The notes: a model not told the origin generated them from the sequence alone. 64,000 nucleotides of DNA from Melampsora larici-populina 98AG31 (GCF_000204055.1 NW_006768775.1:434001-498000), one strand, 5' to 3'. Shown: positions 24,932 to 37,730, counted from the stretch's first letter. Program-made: numbers and translations.

Positions 24932-27900
24932 TTAACCAAACACTTTAACCGTTCCATCTGCCCCAGAAGAAGCCACAAAAGGTAAGACCGGATGATAAAT
25001 GACATCTAAGACTCCTTCATTTGATTTAAGTCGATGAGATGAGATTTCTTGTAAACAAGTTCTAGATCCAGTTAGATCCCAAAACCGAATCGAACAATCA
25101 TGTCCACCTGAAACTAATGAAAGTCCGGTTGGATCGATCGATAATGAAGTGATCGAATCTAAATGAGCAATCATCGAATGTGTACAAGCACCTATGATTG
25201 CAAAACAAGGGTTTTCATCGGTTCGTTTTGATTTTAGTATGGCCTTCAATCAAAGGGAAAAATAGAATGATGAAGAAACGTACCAGTGTTTAAGTCAAAT
25301 AGACGAATATATCCATCTTCATGGGCACTAATCAAGAGTGGTAAAGTAGGATGAGTAATAATACAATTCACTTGAGTATTAGTAGTCCCATCTACAAACA
25401 AGTCAAGAAAGAAACCCAAAAAATCAATTCAAAAAACCCTCAAAAATCTTCCATAAACGAAAGAAATAATGGAACCAATCCTTACCAAAACTTTCATCAC
25501 TCTTTAATCTCATCATCATCTTTCCATTCTCAAGTTCATAAACCTTAATGACCGAATTATTAAACCCAACGGCCACTTTTTTCAAATCAGACCAAACCAC
25601 TGCCAAACAAGTCGGAGTGATCTTCACTTTCTTCACTTCACTTTCATTTCCCAAACTCATGCCAAGCTTGACCCATTCTTCTTCTTTTTCAGAATCTTGA
25701 CTTTCTTCTGTTCCTTCTTCCAACGTACCATAATATCCCCAACTTAATTTCAATGGTGAATTCAATTCATCTGTACTCCATACCTTAATCGTTCCATCTG
25801 CACTAATGGTAGCCAATAAAGCTTCATCTCTTAATCTTAATGGTAAGAGTACCATATCCCATATCCCATCTGTATGTCCAATAAATGTAGAAAGTAATGA
25901 TCTTGAATCAAACGGTGCATACGTTTCATGTTCTGGTGTAGGTAATGACCATACCATCACAGTCGAATCTAATGAAGCTGAATAAATTCGGGGTGGTGAG
26001 TTTGAAATTGCTACACTTGTGACGGTGGCTGAATGGCCTCGATATGTGATTTGTGGTTCGGTTTCAGGCCAACTTGATGGACTTGGACTATCGAAATCAT
26101 TCACCAAGATCAGTTTTCATATTTTCTTACATCTTTCACAGTTTGATGAATAATAAGAATTGGATCCTCACTTTGAGATCGAGACTGGATTCAAACGCCA
26201 AAGTTTGACTGTACAATCATCACTACCAGAAACGATAGCAAGTCCAGTTCGATCAAACGCCATACACCTAGCCGCATCAAGATGACTGCATTATCATGAC
26301 CCAATTGTATCAAATCATAATCAGTACACTCATCCCTCCTCACACACTTGAATTCAAACACTCACGATCTCAATGTCCGCTTAGGTTTCCACATCTTATA
26401 ACTCTCCGAATTTCCCGTAGGATTGGTCGTAGCACTTGAAGATTGTGATGGATTAGAAACCGATGATCTACGTTGAGTTTGATCTTCGTTCCCAGTCCCA
26501 GTCCCAGCAAGTTCATTTCCTTCATTCTCATTATTCACCACTTTTTTAAGATTCTTTAATCTCTCTTTCTCTTTTTCTCCTGCTAATCTAATTTGTTCTT
26601 TCCATGCATCAGATGATTCAGGTCTATAGATCGCTGTTAATCTACTTTCATCTAAATCTTCAAATACTGAAAGTCCTTTGATCGTATCAGTTGATGAAGC
26701 TGACGCAAAATCTACATTACTACTAGGTGAAAGTAATGGTAAGTTAGCAACTGTTAGTGATGGGGGCGGTGCTGGTGTAGGTTGTTGGGTGTTAGTGATT
26801 GAAAGACTAGATGGCGGTTGAGGTGGTGGTGATGGTGCAGCTATCATAGGTCTTGAACTACTCCTAGCTCGGGTCATCACAGGTGCTGCTGGTAGTGGTC
26901 CTCCTCCAGTGGCAAAATTAGAATGATCGTTGGGATTCATTTGATATAACCCTCCTCGATTTTGTTGTTGTTGTTGATCAAACAAAGTCCCTCCTCCTCC
27001 ACCTCCTCCGATCGTATGAGCTTTATTGATGATCATGTTATGATTTGGATTATGATGAGCGTTAGGGGATTGTTGTTGAGGGTTTTGATTATTACCACCA
27101 CCTTGAAAATGATTAAGATTCATACCACCTTGTTGGTGTTGTTGTTGCTGTTGTTGTGGATCGTTTAATGTCTTTCGTGGTCTTTCGATCCCTGGTATCA
27201 ACGAAGAATGTTGTGGTAATGGATTTAATACAGGCATCGACGTGAGGTAATTGATTTCTTGTAAACACCTAACCAGATTCAAAAGAAATTAGCAAGCATG
27301 TTCGATCTTAAACTCAAGTAAATCAACGAGAATACAAGAAAACTCAACTGCTTGAGATAATCACGAGATCGAGCTCTGGCTTTAGGATCTCTACCGATCC
27401 CCATAGCCGTAGTTCCAAACCCAGCAATCGTTCCACCCGTTCCCGTCATCGTATTCATACCCGCCCCAATCGTTCCAGCCGCCCAAGTATTACCTCCACC
27501 ATTATTATTATTTCCATTCGTACCGATTCGAAGCATGTTTTGAGCTGCAACAGCTGGTAAAGGTGGTGCGATCGAGATTGTAGGACCTGCTTGATCTGCT
27601 TCTGAAACTGTTAAGACCGGTGCATTTGTTCGATCTATAATATATACCAGAAAATGAGGATGATGGTTTTCAAACGTTGAAAGAAATGAAAAAACGTACT
27701 AGTCACTCCAGCAGCTAATGCAGGATCATCGTACTTTGGACTTTCAGGTCTAGGTGGAGTTTCTACACCCGTTGGGTTTGTCATAGCATTTATTTCTCCC
27801 ATTTTCAAAGCAGCTAGTTTACCAGCCGGTAAAGCCAAAGTATGAGTAGGAGCACCGTCCTTAGCTTGGTTCTGTGAAAGATACTTCGATCTAAAGGAAT

Positions 27901-28621
27901 CATTCATTCATTCGAAAAAAGGTCAATAAATCGATCACCTGTTCAAGATAAAGCACATCAAGACGTACCTTTCCATTTTCAAAGCCCATTCTAACATTCT
28001 AACTCTTCGAGCTAAATCAGTCTTAGCTTGTTCCCACGATCGTTTTTCTCCTTCCAAAAGTGCTACTCTTGCTCTTAATTCGGCTCGTTCGATTTCCCAA
28101 CTGTTTTGTAAACTCAGATGAGTTCGATGAGTTGATTGTAGGTAATGCAAGACTTGGGGTAAAGTGATCGTGGGTTGATTTGGATTGATCGGACCATTGT
28201 TTGGGTTCCCTCCATTATTCAGATTTGACTGATGCTGCTGCTGTTGTTGTTGTTGTTGTTGTTGTTGCTGTTGTTGTTGTTGCTGCTGCTGTCTTTGCTG
28301 TTGTTGTTGTTGTTGTTGTTGTTGTTGCTGCTGCTGCTGCTGCTGTTGTTGTGGTTGTTGATAATGTTGCTGCTGTTGTTGTTGTTGAGGATATTGTGGT
28401 GGTCCCGATTGAGATTGAGAAGGTGGTGGTACTTGAGATTGAGGATGTTGTTGATTATGAGCATTATACATTCCATTAAACTGATTTTGATGATTATAAG
28501 CTCCATTGTTCGGTTGATCTCCTCCTGCTCCAGTTGGTGTTCCTAGATTTCCTCCTCCAAAGGTTTGTAAGTAATTTTGAGTTTGAATCGCTAGATCTCG
28601 AGTCGGAGCCCAAGGCAACAT
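24932..28621 (-). CDS. Striatin-family WD40 scaffold protein (STRIPAK)
   Basis: Eight exons (28621-27969, 27890-27700, 27634-27349, 27268-26366, 26285-26172, 26087-25486, 25391-25284, 25191-24932) give 1038 residues. N-terminal asparagine/glutamine-rich region with two long glutamine runs precedes the striatin domain ([17 protein letters not shown], then coiled coil [19 protein letters not shown]). A second conserved block is [17 protein letters not shown]. After a low-complexity middle come WD40 repeats: [74 protein letters not shown], ending [10 protein letters not shown]. Striatins scaffold the PP2A-containing STRIPAK complex; in fungi they control cell fusion, sexual development and hyphal growth. 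The glutamine tract mixes CAA and CAG codons. Confidence 0.93.
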
Positions 28622-29885
28622 GATCGGTGATTAGTTTTTCTTCTTCAAGTATACTCTATAAGTGATTTGTTTTGGTTTTTTGATGAATTGAATGATGATC
28701 TAGATTGATTTTTGAATGATGATGATAAATAGGATTGAGATGAATGAGAAAGATAAGTGATAAGTTTCCAATGATGATGTGTTTTGGTTTCTTCTTCGTG
28801 ATCGTAGTTGGATTGTTCGTTTAGTTAAAGTCAATGGTCAATGGTCAGTGGTCAGTGGTCAGTCTCAGTCAGTTCAATCGAACAACTTCTCTGTTTACCA
28901 TTCATCATCATCACCATTCAACCTAACACGCTTAAGTGAACTTAACCATTCAACTTAACTCTAAAATTTAATCTGTCATGTAATCAACACTCGATCATCA
29001 AACATCCCTTTCAAACATTCTCATTTCAAAATTCACTCACAACAGAAGCCCCTTATCCAAACCTTCAATTGAATCTCTTGATCTTTCATCATCTTTCTTA
29101 CTGCTCTTATACTCAGATTCACCCTTCTTTGAATTGTTTGTGATGGTTTGCACTGCATTGTACATTATCATCACACCCTGGGTATATATCTATCTCCCAA
29201 TCAGTAAGAAGAATTCACATTCTTGAAAACTGTTGGAATAAGGTTTGTTTATCTAACTCCATTGATCTCAGCTTGATTTGAACTTCACAAAGGTGTACTC
29301 CAGTACATGTACTACAAATATTGCCCTACAAAACTGGTACATATGCCCAGATCCACCAAGAGGATTTCAAGATGTACACTTGTCTTTTTGAAACCAAACT
29401 CACCATCTGTCAATAAAACTATTTTCAGGATGAAGACTGAGTACATATCAGAGTAGTGTCTTGATTAGCTCATAGAGTGAAAGAGATTTAGAATACCAGA
29501 AAAAACTATTCAGAATTGATCATTGAGTGAAATCCCTCTATGAAAATTCAATTCTTTCAGAGTATATAGACCGTTGACATATGTAGTTGTGCTGATTCCA
29601 ATGATCAATTACAGTTTCAATGATGAATCAATCATAATTTCAATGGTTGATCAACTCTGTCAATTTTTCTTCTCAAAAGTTTCAAAAATTCACATTTCAA
29701 CTAATTTATTATTGACATAATCAATTATGATCAATAATATCTGCTTATACTCAATTTCTTACTTTCAAACCTTGGATTAAATGATCCCACTGCACTTCAG
29801 TTAATTAGCCTCACAGACCATCATCATAATTGTGATAAAGCTCTGTAACTCATTGCAAATGATTCAAGTATCATCTTTTGATTTA
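28622..29885. other. Intergenic, upstream of striatin
   Basis: AT-rich sequence with no gene seen. Small direct repeats of GGTCAGTGGTCA lie near 28848-28870. The striatin promoter should be here. Confidence 0.5.
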
Positions 29886-30229
29886 GGTACACCAACCCTG
29901 GGCCAGCAACACAGGTGCTGCATAATGTGCTGCACCTGTGTTGCGGTTTTTCTGAGCGCACCACAACATAGAATCAATTTCTAGGTTGCGGCCTGATCCA
30001 CCACTCAACAAGATCTGTCAAATCAATGGTTTTTTTTAGGAGCTGTTGCGCCTGTTGCATTGTGCAATGGTCAGGGTGGCACACAGCCTGATCTCACCTT
30101 AAATTTATTGTTGTGGTACTTACCGCAATACAGTTTCTGATGCTGGTTTTGGTTGTGTGTTGTGGAGCAACACACCAAAAAAACACATGCTGTGGTGTGG
30201 TGCGGTGCTGGCACAGGTTTGGGTACACC
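29886..30229. mobile_element. Probable MITE of about 340 bp
   Basis: The ends are imperfect inverted repeats. The left reads GGTACACCAACCCTGGGCCA; the right, reverse-complemented, reads AGGTGTACCCAAACCTGTGC. An internal hairpin has arms with GCAACACAGGTGC. No clear target duplication. Confidence 0.45.
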
Positions 30230-30339
30230 TCCAATCAATCCTGAAAACTGAAACAGAATTAATTGAAGTGATCAAAATGATTTGGGTTTGAATGATTCTT
30301 TCTTGATAGATTGTTCAGGACAATAGGACACTGTAAACA

Positions 30340-30692
30340 TCATCAACTTCCCCAAATTGTAAGAGGAAAATGATCGATAGTACAGTTTGTCATAAAAGAA
30401 TCTAATACTGCACACCTGAGCCATTTCACCCACACTACATATGTGCAGCAAGCTAGGTCAATAGTTGGCTATTGTGTACATACAGGTCTGCTCAGTTTTT
30501 TGCCCACCAGCAGAAATAAATCACATGTTATACCACATGTAACTTTTTTGACTTTGAAAAAATTGTGCCCAAAATTCACTACATATAATTCTGTAGGTGC
30601 TCAGGCAATATTGTTGAAGCTATTTCTTAGTAACAGAAAGGGTGTTACATGCAGTTGAGTTGATGAGATTACACCAAAACATTGAGTCAGTG
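30340..30692 (+). repeat. Outer inverted-repeat arm left of mariner element 2
   Basis: Diverged inverted copy of about 35436-35690. Shared blocks include ACATACAGGTCTGCTCAGTT and CACCCACACTACATATGTG. The arms lie outside the TA pair of element 2. They may be an older foldback that received the mariner, or the true TIR may be longer than drawn. Confidence 0.6.
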
Positions 30693-31240
30693 TACAGCCG
30701 TTGTAATATCTATCGGCACAAATTTGAGAAAGTGTGTTGTTGTCAGATTTTACTCTGGAAGGCAAAAACTCTTTTTTTTTTGACTTTCAGAGTAAACTGT
30801 ATTGTCCTTCTCTCAGATCGGACCATAAGTTTGACCCTTCCTTTCTCCTCCTCTCATCCTTTCGCATCCTCATCACATATTCGTTTTTTCTCTCTCTCCC
30901 CCTCCCGGCTATTCATCTCCTTCCCAATGGCCGGAAATACTCTTCTCAAACGAGTTTTCCCACTGACATCATACGATGAGTTATTATCGTATGACCCCCA
31001 TTTTCATTCCTTCAATCCTTCACCTGCCTCCTTTATCAACCATCCACCTTGCGTAAATATTCCCACCGACTCCATTATCACAATTCACATCTTATCCAAA
31101 GAAATTACATTTTCTCATCCTTTTTACCCGATACAAAGTTTTCGTACGTCTTCTGTTCCATGTTTGTTATTTCCTTTCATCTCCTTCAATCCTATCTTTT
31201 TTTTTTTTCTTAACATCGTTTCTTTTCGCCAGATTACCAA

Positions 31241-33150
31241 ATGTCTAATACTTCAGCTTCGCCAATTGCTCCCGCTGCGACCCCATCCACTGGCTACATG
31301 AACCATTGTGAGTACTACACATGGATCCTCACGTTTTCGCCTTTGTTAACTGATGATGTTCTTCACTTGCAGTGTTTGAAGAGCCTGAGGAACGCTTCGG
31401 AGACGATCGACGAGTGACCTGCCTCCGACAGGACCCCTTATTGCGTGCAGGGACAGCGGCCCGCGATGCTTTTGATCGGAATAACCTTATGACGTTTGAA
31501 GTCCGATTCAAAATTTATACCGACCAGGAGGTTGATATCAACACTCCCAATCAGAGCACCCCCAAAGTTGGCGCTGGTAAGAAGGCAGTGAAGTCTTCTA
31601 AACTCAACCTGATCGACTCGAAAGCGCTCAACTCCGGTTACCTTGAAATGCAAATCTACCCGTATGGAAAGAGTGTGATCGAATTTAAAGAGCTGGTGGC
31701 TGGAGAATGTGAAAAATTCGAGCCGGGTATGAAGAACATCATTCTCAATAGTCCGTTCTCATCTGAGCTCAAGTGGAAAACCACCATGGGCCGAACCAAG
31801 TCTTTGCTCACTGATTACAATCAATGGCACACTTTGGTTGAGACTCTCGATAAATCAATCAAAAAGAAGTGTATCCTTTCGATCGAGAATGAGAATGTAC
31901 AAGTTAAAGCTAAAGAGGGTGACAAGGCAAGTGGAATTTCCTTCGATTCGATTGTTTCTTACTCCTATTTTGACTGATTCAAGAATTTGGGCATTGGCAG
32001 GCATCCGCAACTAAGAAGCTCATCGCCACGACTAACGGAGGCGGGTCCCAAGATTGAGAATCTGAGGTGAGTAAAGGTAGCATTTGTTCTTCAACATTTC
32101 ATTGATATGTTTGTTTTCGCGCTCTTTCACAGGAATCTATTAAAGAGCGAGAGTTAGCTACTATTGCTAACAAGATCTTTAGCCAATATGCCATCGAAAA
32201 GTCCTCCGGAGGACCAGGCAAGGTCTTGACCGCTCCATGGGATCCCACTTTTTTCTATCGTTTGACTTATGCGGCCGCGTGGATTTGGGCCAACGGGGTG
32301 GTAAGTGTTTCATCTGGCTTGTAGTCTGATGAAGTTTGGAAGCGAACTGACTACTATATGTTGATATAGGTGGCCAACATCGCGACCAACGACATCCCGC
32401 CGAATACTTCTGAGTTCAGGTATGAAATCAAGAAGAGTCGCTGGATCCACCCTGACATGGGGGTGGATCATCGCGTGAACCTTCGATTACAAGGTAAACC
32501 TCGAGGTTCACATGGAAATCGAGTTCCTCAAGTTGTGGCCGGTGGATCGAGTGCGAGTCTCTCGCTCGACACCGACATAAAGCCCGACCTCGCGAAGATA
32601 GGCGAAAAACGCGAAGGGTCCGGTTCAGGTGAGGTGAATGACATTAAGCCAGATATCAAGAAGATTAAAGTGGAACCACGTTAGTCTAATTCCAATTGAT
32701 ATACTTGATTACAATGAGTTACTGACCCATTTAGCTTCAATGTGTTCCAGAACCCAAAAATACTATCCAAAACCCGATTTATATATCTAGTGAGTATGAG
32801 AGCGACTGGGACACTGAAAGCGTCAGTAGCAGCCACTCCATTGAGATCGAAAACCCCTCGACCTCTCACTCGGTCGAGTTGGAACTCTTCCTTGCCGACT
32901 GCGAGATTGCTATGGACGACAAAAAGACTCGAACTGTGCTTAAAGAAGCGGGTATCAAGTCCTGGACTGACTTGATACCTAGTCTTCAACTCACTGAGGC
33001 GACGCTCACCGAGAAAGGTTTAGAACGTCAAATTGCTAACCGCCTCCTTACTGAAGCACAAGCTCGCTTTTCCAAATGTAAGTTTTTGGATGACGTTTTC
33101 ACAATCACTTCCTAGGACTGATGACTTGATCCTTTGTTTTAATGGCAGGA
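31241..33150 (+). CDS. Mariner-associated second gene, copy 2
   Basis: Exons 31241-31307, 31373-31926, 32001-32066, 32133-32300, 32370-32679, 32751-33077 and a two-base stop exon give about 497 residues, with one in-frame TGA at 32055-32057. The donor after 31926 is GC. The N-terminal half includes LFEEPEERFGDDRRV and SGYLEMQIYPYGKSVIEF. The middle block WANGVVANIATNDIPP matches the element 1 gene. Residues beyond ~330 are acidic (ISSEYESDWDTESVS). The C-terminal helical part, VELELFLADCEIAMDDKKTR followed by LKEAGIKSWTDLIPSLQL, resembles SAM-like folds. Family not recognised; it may be a rust-specific passenger or accessory protein. The TGA may be a mutation from CGA or a sign that the exon 3 model is wrong. 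Confidence 0.6.
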
Positions 33151-33899
33151 GTTCAATGTTCAAAAATCAAGGTACACGATATTGTCAAAGCACATATCAC
33201 ATCATCAACAAAGCACGATCGATTGAGTATCTTCCTAAACAAGCGTTGTTATTTTCTATCCTTATATTATCAAATGAAATATAACTTTGTATATGTCTGG
33301 TTCATTTCAAAGTTGTCAATTGTCTTTATTCTCTTGTCTGTGCGTGGCCTGGTTTTCAAATTGGTTCTACAATTTCCTCGCTCTTGTGCTTTTGTGAGAT
33401 TTGCTACCATACTTCTTCCAAATCATTGTCTGGTACAATGTAGCTATATCGTTATCTTGGTGTGATTCAGGTGTGAACAAATAAAAATTTATTGTTATTT
33501 AAAAATCGTGACAAGTTTTTGCAAACAGACGCAAATATATTTATGTTTTCCTGAGACTTGTAAATTTCAAAGTGAGATACCTGGAGAGCTATCCTCAGAT
33601 AGCTCTCCACCTAAATGCCTTTAATCATGAGAGATCCTTCGAGTGGTATCTTTGAAAAGACACCATATTTACTTTTCTTTCCAAAGAAATGCAAACATCC
33701 TGACTATTTTTTAAACGGGCGTAAGGAAACTCTCCAAACTTTTAGTCACCTCGAGAGCAAACTTTTAAATTAAAAACGATGACATATCTGGCTATTCTTA
33801 TTGCAACATATAATCAAATCAATGATTTGTTAATTTGAGGTAGCACACATAAAATTTATAAAGGGCATAGGCATAAGGGAATACAAAGTAGTGAGAGTA
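33151..33899. other. Non-coding interior of mariner element 2
   Basis: AT-rich 3' flanks of the two convergent genes. No feature seen. Confidence 0.5.
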
Positions 33900-35029
33900 T
33901 CAGAGATAACGACAACTTTTAAATAATTTTTCACAAAGAGAGCCTGTGAACAGATTCATACAAGCCACGAAAATGGACGCTTCCTCCCCAGCCACATGAA
34001 TCGCACGGTGGAGAGCACGACTTCTTCGCAAACAAGATTTGAGAGGAGAAAAACCCATCTCGATGGGGTTGAAGTCCGGGGAATATGGTGGAAGATAAAG
34101 TAGGCGAATGCCCCTTTCTTCACAGAGGGCCTCAATGTTCCCTCCGTGATGGATTGGGGCATTGTCCATCACGAGAACACTGTTCCTTGCGGGCCAAGGG
34201 TTCATCGCTGGCAACTAGAAATGAAAACCATCCAAATATCAGTCCACTGATATTCAGCGATAAATATGAAAGCAGATCAAAAAGAAGGTTACTCACTAGT
34301 GTATCTTCCAAGAACGCCTCGAAATCAATTCTTGAGTAGCCACCAGGCTGGATGGCTAAAGCAACTAGGCCCCCTGACGAGATGGCTGGTAACACAGACC
34401 ATCTCTGAGACCTAGTTGCTCTTGGGAGCCGGACCGTCCTTTCGCCACGTGGGGCGCGTGCATAATCGCGATAAAGATGCCTCTTATTGACGGCAGTTTC
34501 ATCTGTATCAAAAACTTCCACATCAGTTTCGTACCTTCAAAACAAAACCAAGGGGAAGAAGCTCACCAGTGAAAACCAGGCAATGCGGATCGATTCCGAA
34601 AACCTGACCGATATAAGCTCCTCGCGCCTCCGCCGATTGGTTAGGATGGACGCTGCGTGCCTTCTTTCGCGTCCATCCAAGACGCACTCGGACCTCATTT
34701 GAAAGTGTCTTGAGGGAAACGACGATTCCAAACCGCTCAGAGATTTTTTTTTGGAGCTCGTCGAGGAACAAAGTAGGGTCGTGTTTGAGGGATTCAATTA
34801 TGAAGTTGTGTTGAGCTGGTCCTAAGATAGGCCAAGCACCTTGAGTCATATGGTTTTCGGGATTAGTGATGACAGCTCGAGTAGTCTGGTACAACTCGAA
34901 CCACCACCGGACAGAAGTGAGCGATACGTCGACACCAAGAGTAGTGACGATGTCGTGGAATCGCATTCCACGCATCACCATGCGAACAACAACCATCTTG
35001 ATGTCGGTGGGATACGTATTGACCGGCAT
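33900..35029 (-). CDS. Tc1/mariner transposase, apparently intact (DD34E)
   Basis: Exons 35029-34567, 34502-34297 and 34214-33900 give 327 residues with no internal stop. Residues ~1-110 are helix-turn-helix DNA-binding type (DIKMVVVRMVMRGMRFHDIV; ILGPAQHNFIIESLKHDPTL). The first catalytic Asp is in FTDETAV, formed across intron 1. The second is in VLVMDNAPIHHGG and the Glu in SPDFNPIEMGF. Thirty-four residues separate the last two, a Tc1-like DD34E spacing. Exons 1 and 2 match the lengths of the dead copy in element 1. The protein would cut and paste DNA at TA sites. It could in principle act on element 1 TIRs only if those are recognised; the two TIR sequences differ. Confidence 0.88.
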
Positions 35030-35435
35030 CTGTAATAAAAGGTTACGTCAGTATCCTTTATGCTTAGCAAACAAACCACCAAACGAAACTCACGATCACC
35101 AAGAATTCGGAAGTGCGATGAAGGTCCAAGTGGTGATGAGAAGTGGAACGGATGCGATGGGGAAGAAGTGGGTTGGAGGGTTTCAGGATGTGGGAAATTG
35201 GAAACCGGTAAACAGGAAAAAAAGAATTAAACATTAACCGGCTTTGTATGGCACAGTAGAGTGTAATGGAAATATAAGGAGAGAGGGAATAGCAAACTTA
35301 CATGTCCAATCTCAAACGAGCAGAGCATAGAGTTTCTAATCTGGAAAGCGGTTTTTCGAGTTTTTGCCGTCTTCATTAAATCTCACAACAACACATCTTC
35401 TTAAAAAACTGCCGATAGATATTACAACGGCTGTA

Positions 35436-35690
35436 TGTAGTCAATCTTTGGAATGCTTTTTTTGATCTCAAAAAAGTTACAGCATGTGTTACATATGAAT
35501 AAGTTATCCTGATGAGCAGATAACTGAGCAGACCTGTATGTACATGATAACCACATATTCACTGAGCCTGCAACACATATGTAGTGTGGGTGTTATGGCT
35601 CAGGTGTGGAGTGATAGATCATTTTATGACAAATCATACTCCCAGTCACTTTTTCCTGCCCACTTGGGGAAGTTGAATAATGTTTGCAGT
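35436..35690 (-). repeat. Outer inverted-repeat arm right of mariner element 2
   Basis: Inverted partner of 30340-30692. Confidence 0.6.
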
Positions 35691-36870
35691 GATGATGATG
35701 AATTCCTCACAAGGTTTAGAATTGGTTTCAGTCCTCAAAAATCAATACATATGCAAATTGAGCCTTTTGTATTTTCAAGGTCAAAAGCTGCATTGATGGA
35801 AGATCCCCTTTACAGGTGCAGGTCTGTCAATTGATGAGGGCATGCATGATGGTGCTTTTCATCCATCATCCAATTTTTTAAGCCGTTGATCATGTCTGAA
35901 TGGACTCTTGATATACTTTACACCTCAACTCATTAACCTGATATACTATGAAATGTATCACAATCAGCAAAAAAACAAGTGCTTGGAGTGTTTTTTTTGG
36001 AAACTTTAGACCACTGAATAGATTGTACAAATTTGGAGATGAGTGTCACTTTATCCAAACCTTGGGTTGATCTACAAGTTGATCCAGAAGTGATATACTT
36101 CAGCTTCAGAATATCATGATCAATTAGAAAGTCCAACAGCTAACTTACAGCAATCATTGAAGTTGAAATCTGTACATTGATTGGTTCAAGTCAACCGCAC
36201 AGCATTGTTCGATGGACTAATCAGTGTGGGTGAATTGAATCAAGCATCATGGATCACAAATGAAGATCACAGAGCAAACTTTCTAATCCAATCTTTATAT
36301 GTCAATCTTCAACTTGGTTGTTTCACTTTGGTTCCAATCTAACAGCTTCTTGAAGCAATCGTGAACTTACTGATAAAAATAAAAGTGTGAAACAATTGAA
36401 GAAGCTGATGATTTTGCAATTCAAATTTCCAGAGATTGAATCATGGCAACTCAGAACTTAGATTTTAGTCAAGTGACACATTGTGAATCTTTTGGTTTCT
36501 GTGGTATTTATTAGGAGATTCAAGATGGTTTTCTAGACATTTCCTAAGTGTCAAACATGCAAAACAAGCACAAATAACTTCAAGACTTCTCCTGACTTGA
36601 TCATATGGTAGGCCACTCTGTATGGAGTTATCTTTCTTTGTTTCATATCATTTGCTCACCTTGGTAGTTCCAAACTGATTGAGACATACATAGGGACATG
36701 TACCGGTACTAAAGTGACCAGTGCAGTGCCTACCACCAAAATGGCTAGTTTTAAGTGAAATCTCAGACCAATTCAATAAGATCAAAATGTGATCAACACA
36801 AACCACACAACCTGCTATTCATCATCAACAACCACTATCACCGAATTAATGTAAAAGCACCTGAAAGCTT
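35691..36870. other. Intergenic, no supported gene
   Basis: AT-rich; only short frames. It abuts the target duplication of the copia element at 36871. Confidence 0.5.
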
Positions 36871-36875
36871 TGATT

Positions 36876-37730
36876 TGAAAAGCGACAAAGCGCGTCTGAT
36901 GATGACCTGATACCCAATAGACGAATCCTAGAGGTGAGTCTCCTGACACCTCACGTCTTTAAACTACCTGACAGACTAACCTGATACCCAATAGACGAAT
37001 CCTAGAGGTGAGTCTCCTGACACCTCACATCTTTAAACTACCTGACAGACTAACCTAAAGGTTTAAGTCAGGATATGATATTCAAGGAAGGAAATCGACA
37101 CAAGCAGGTCTCAGTATTTGATTTCTTTTCCTATACCGTGATAGACGGATAAATTTCACCTGATACCCAATAGACGAATCCTAGAGGTGAGTCTCCTGAC
37201 ACCTCACGTCTTTAAACTACCTGACAGACTAACCTAAAGAGTCAAGATAAAAAGAAAACATAACAATAACAGACAAACAGAATTAGAAGAAAAGAAATTG
37301 ATATAGAGAGTTGAGAAATATAGTCTAACCTAAAGGTTTAAGTCAGGATATGATATTCAAGGAAGGAAATTGACACAAGCAGGTCTCAGTATTTGATTCT
37401 AGTGTCGACATAGTATCAGATGAAAGACAAGAATAGAATAACAAGAATGAAATCAATTAGTGTCTTCTGTAGCATGAATGAATTGAAAATATGAATGGAT
37501 GAATTGAACTGGGAAGGGTACTTACTCTTTTCCTATACCGTGATAGACGGATGAGGAAAAGAGTAAGACGCGTGTCGGAGTGGCGTCATAGTTTAAATGA
37601 TGATGATTATGGTTTGTATTTAGAGATTAAGTTTAATTTAATTTGAACTTTTGATCCTTGAGAATTGAACTTAATACATAACTTTCACGGCGTCTGAAAC
37701 CCAAGTTATACGTGAATGTAACTCTCAACA
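36876..37730 (-). repeat. 3' LTR of copia element (855 bp)
   Basis: Contains three copies of a 74-bp unit starting at 36905, 36979 and 37158 (ACCTGATACCCAATAGACGA), against two in the 5' LTR. A further block around 37053-37157 is also duplicated. This LTR keeps the uninterrupted site (AAGTTATACGTGAATG) that the MITE occupies in the other LTR. Confidence 0.93.

Larger units (their letters stand above)
30695..35433. mobile_element. Tc1/mariner-type element 2 with two convergent genes
   Basis: A 23-24-bp terminal inverted repeat beginning CAGCCGTTGTAATATCTATC starts at 30695 and ends at 35433, each end next to TA (30693-30694 and 35434-35435). It holds the second gene rightward (31241-33150) and an intact transposase leftward (35029-33900). 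This is the mirror image of element 1 and nearly the same length (4.7 versus 4.9 kb). The exact outer limits are uncertain because the flanks are themselves inverted repeats. Confidence 0.7.

Noticed and set aside
28201..28546. Long open frames of poly-valine, poly-leucine or poly-asparagine over the striatin repeat
   Set aside because: They are other-frame and antisense readings of the CAA/CAG tract.
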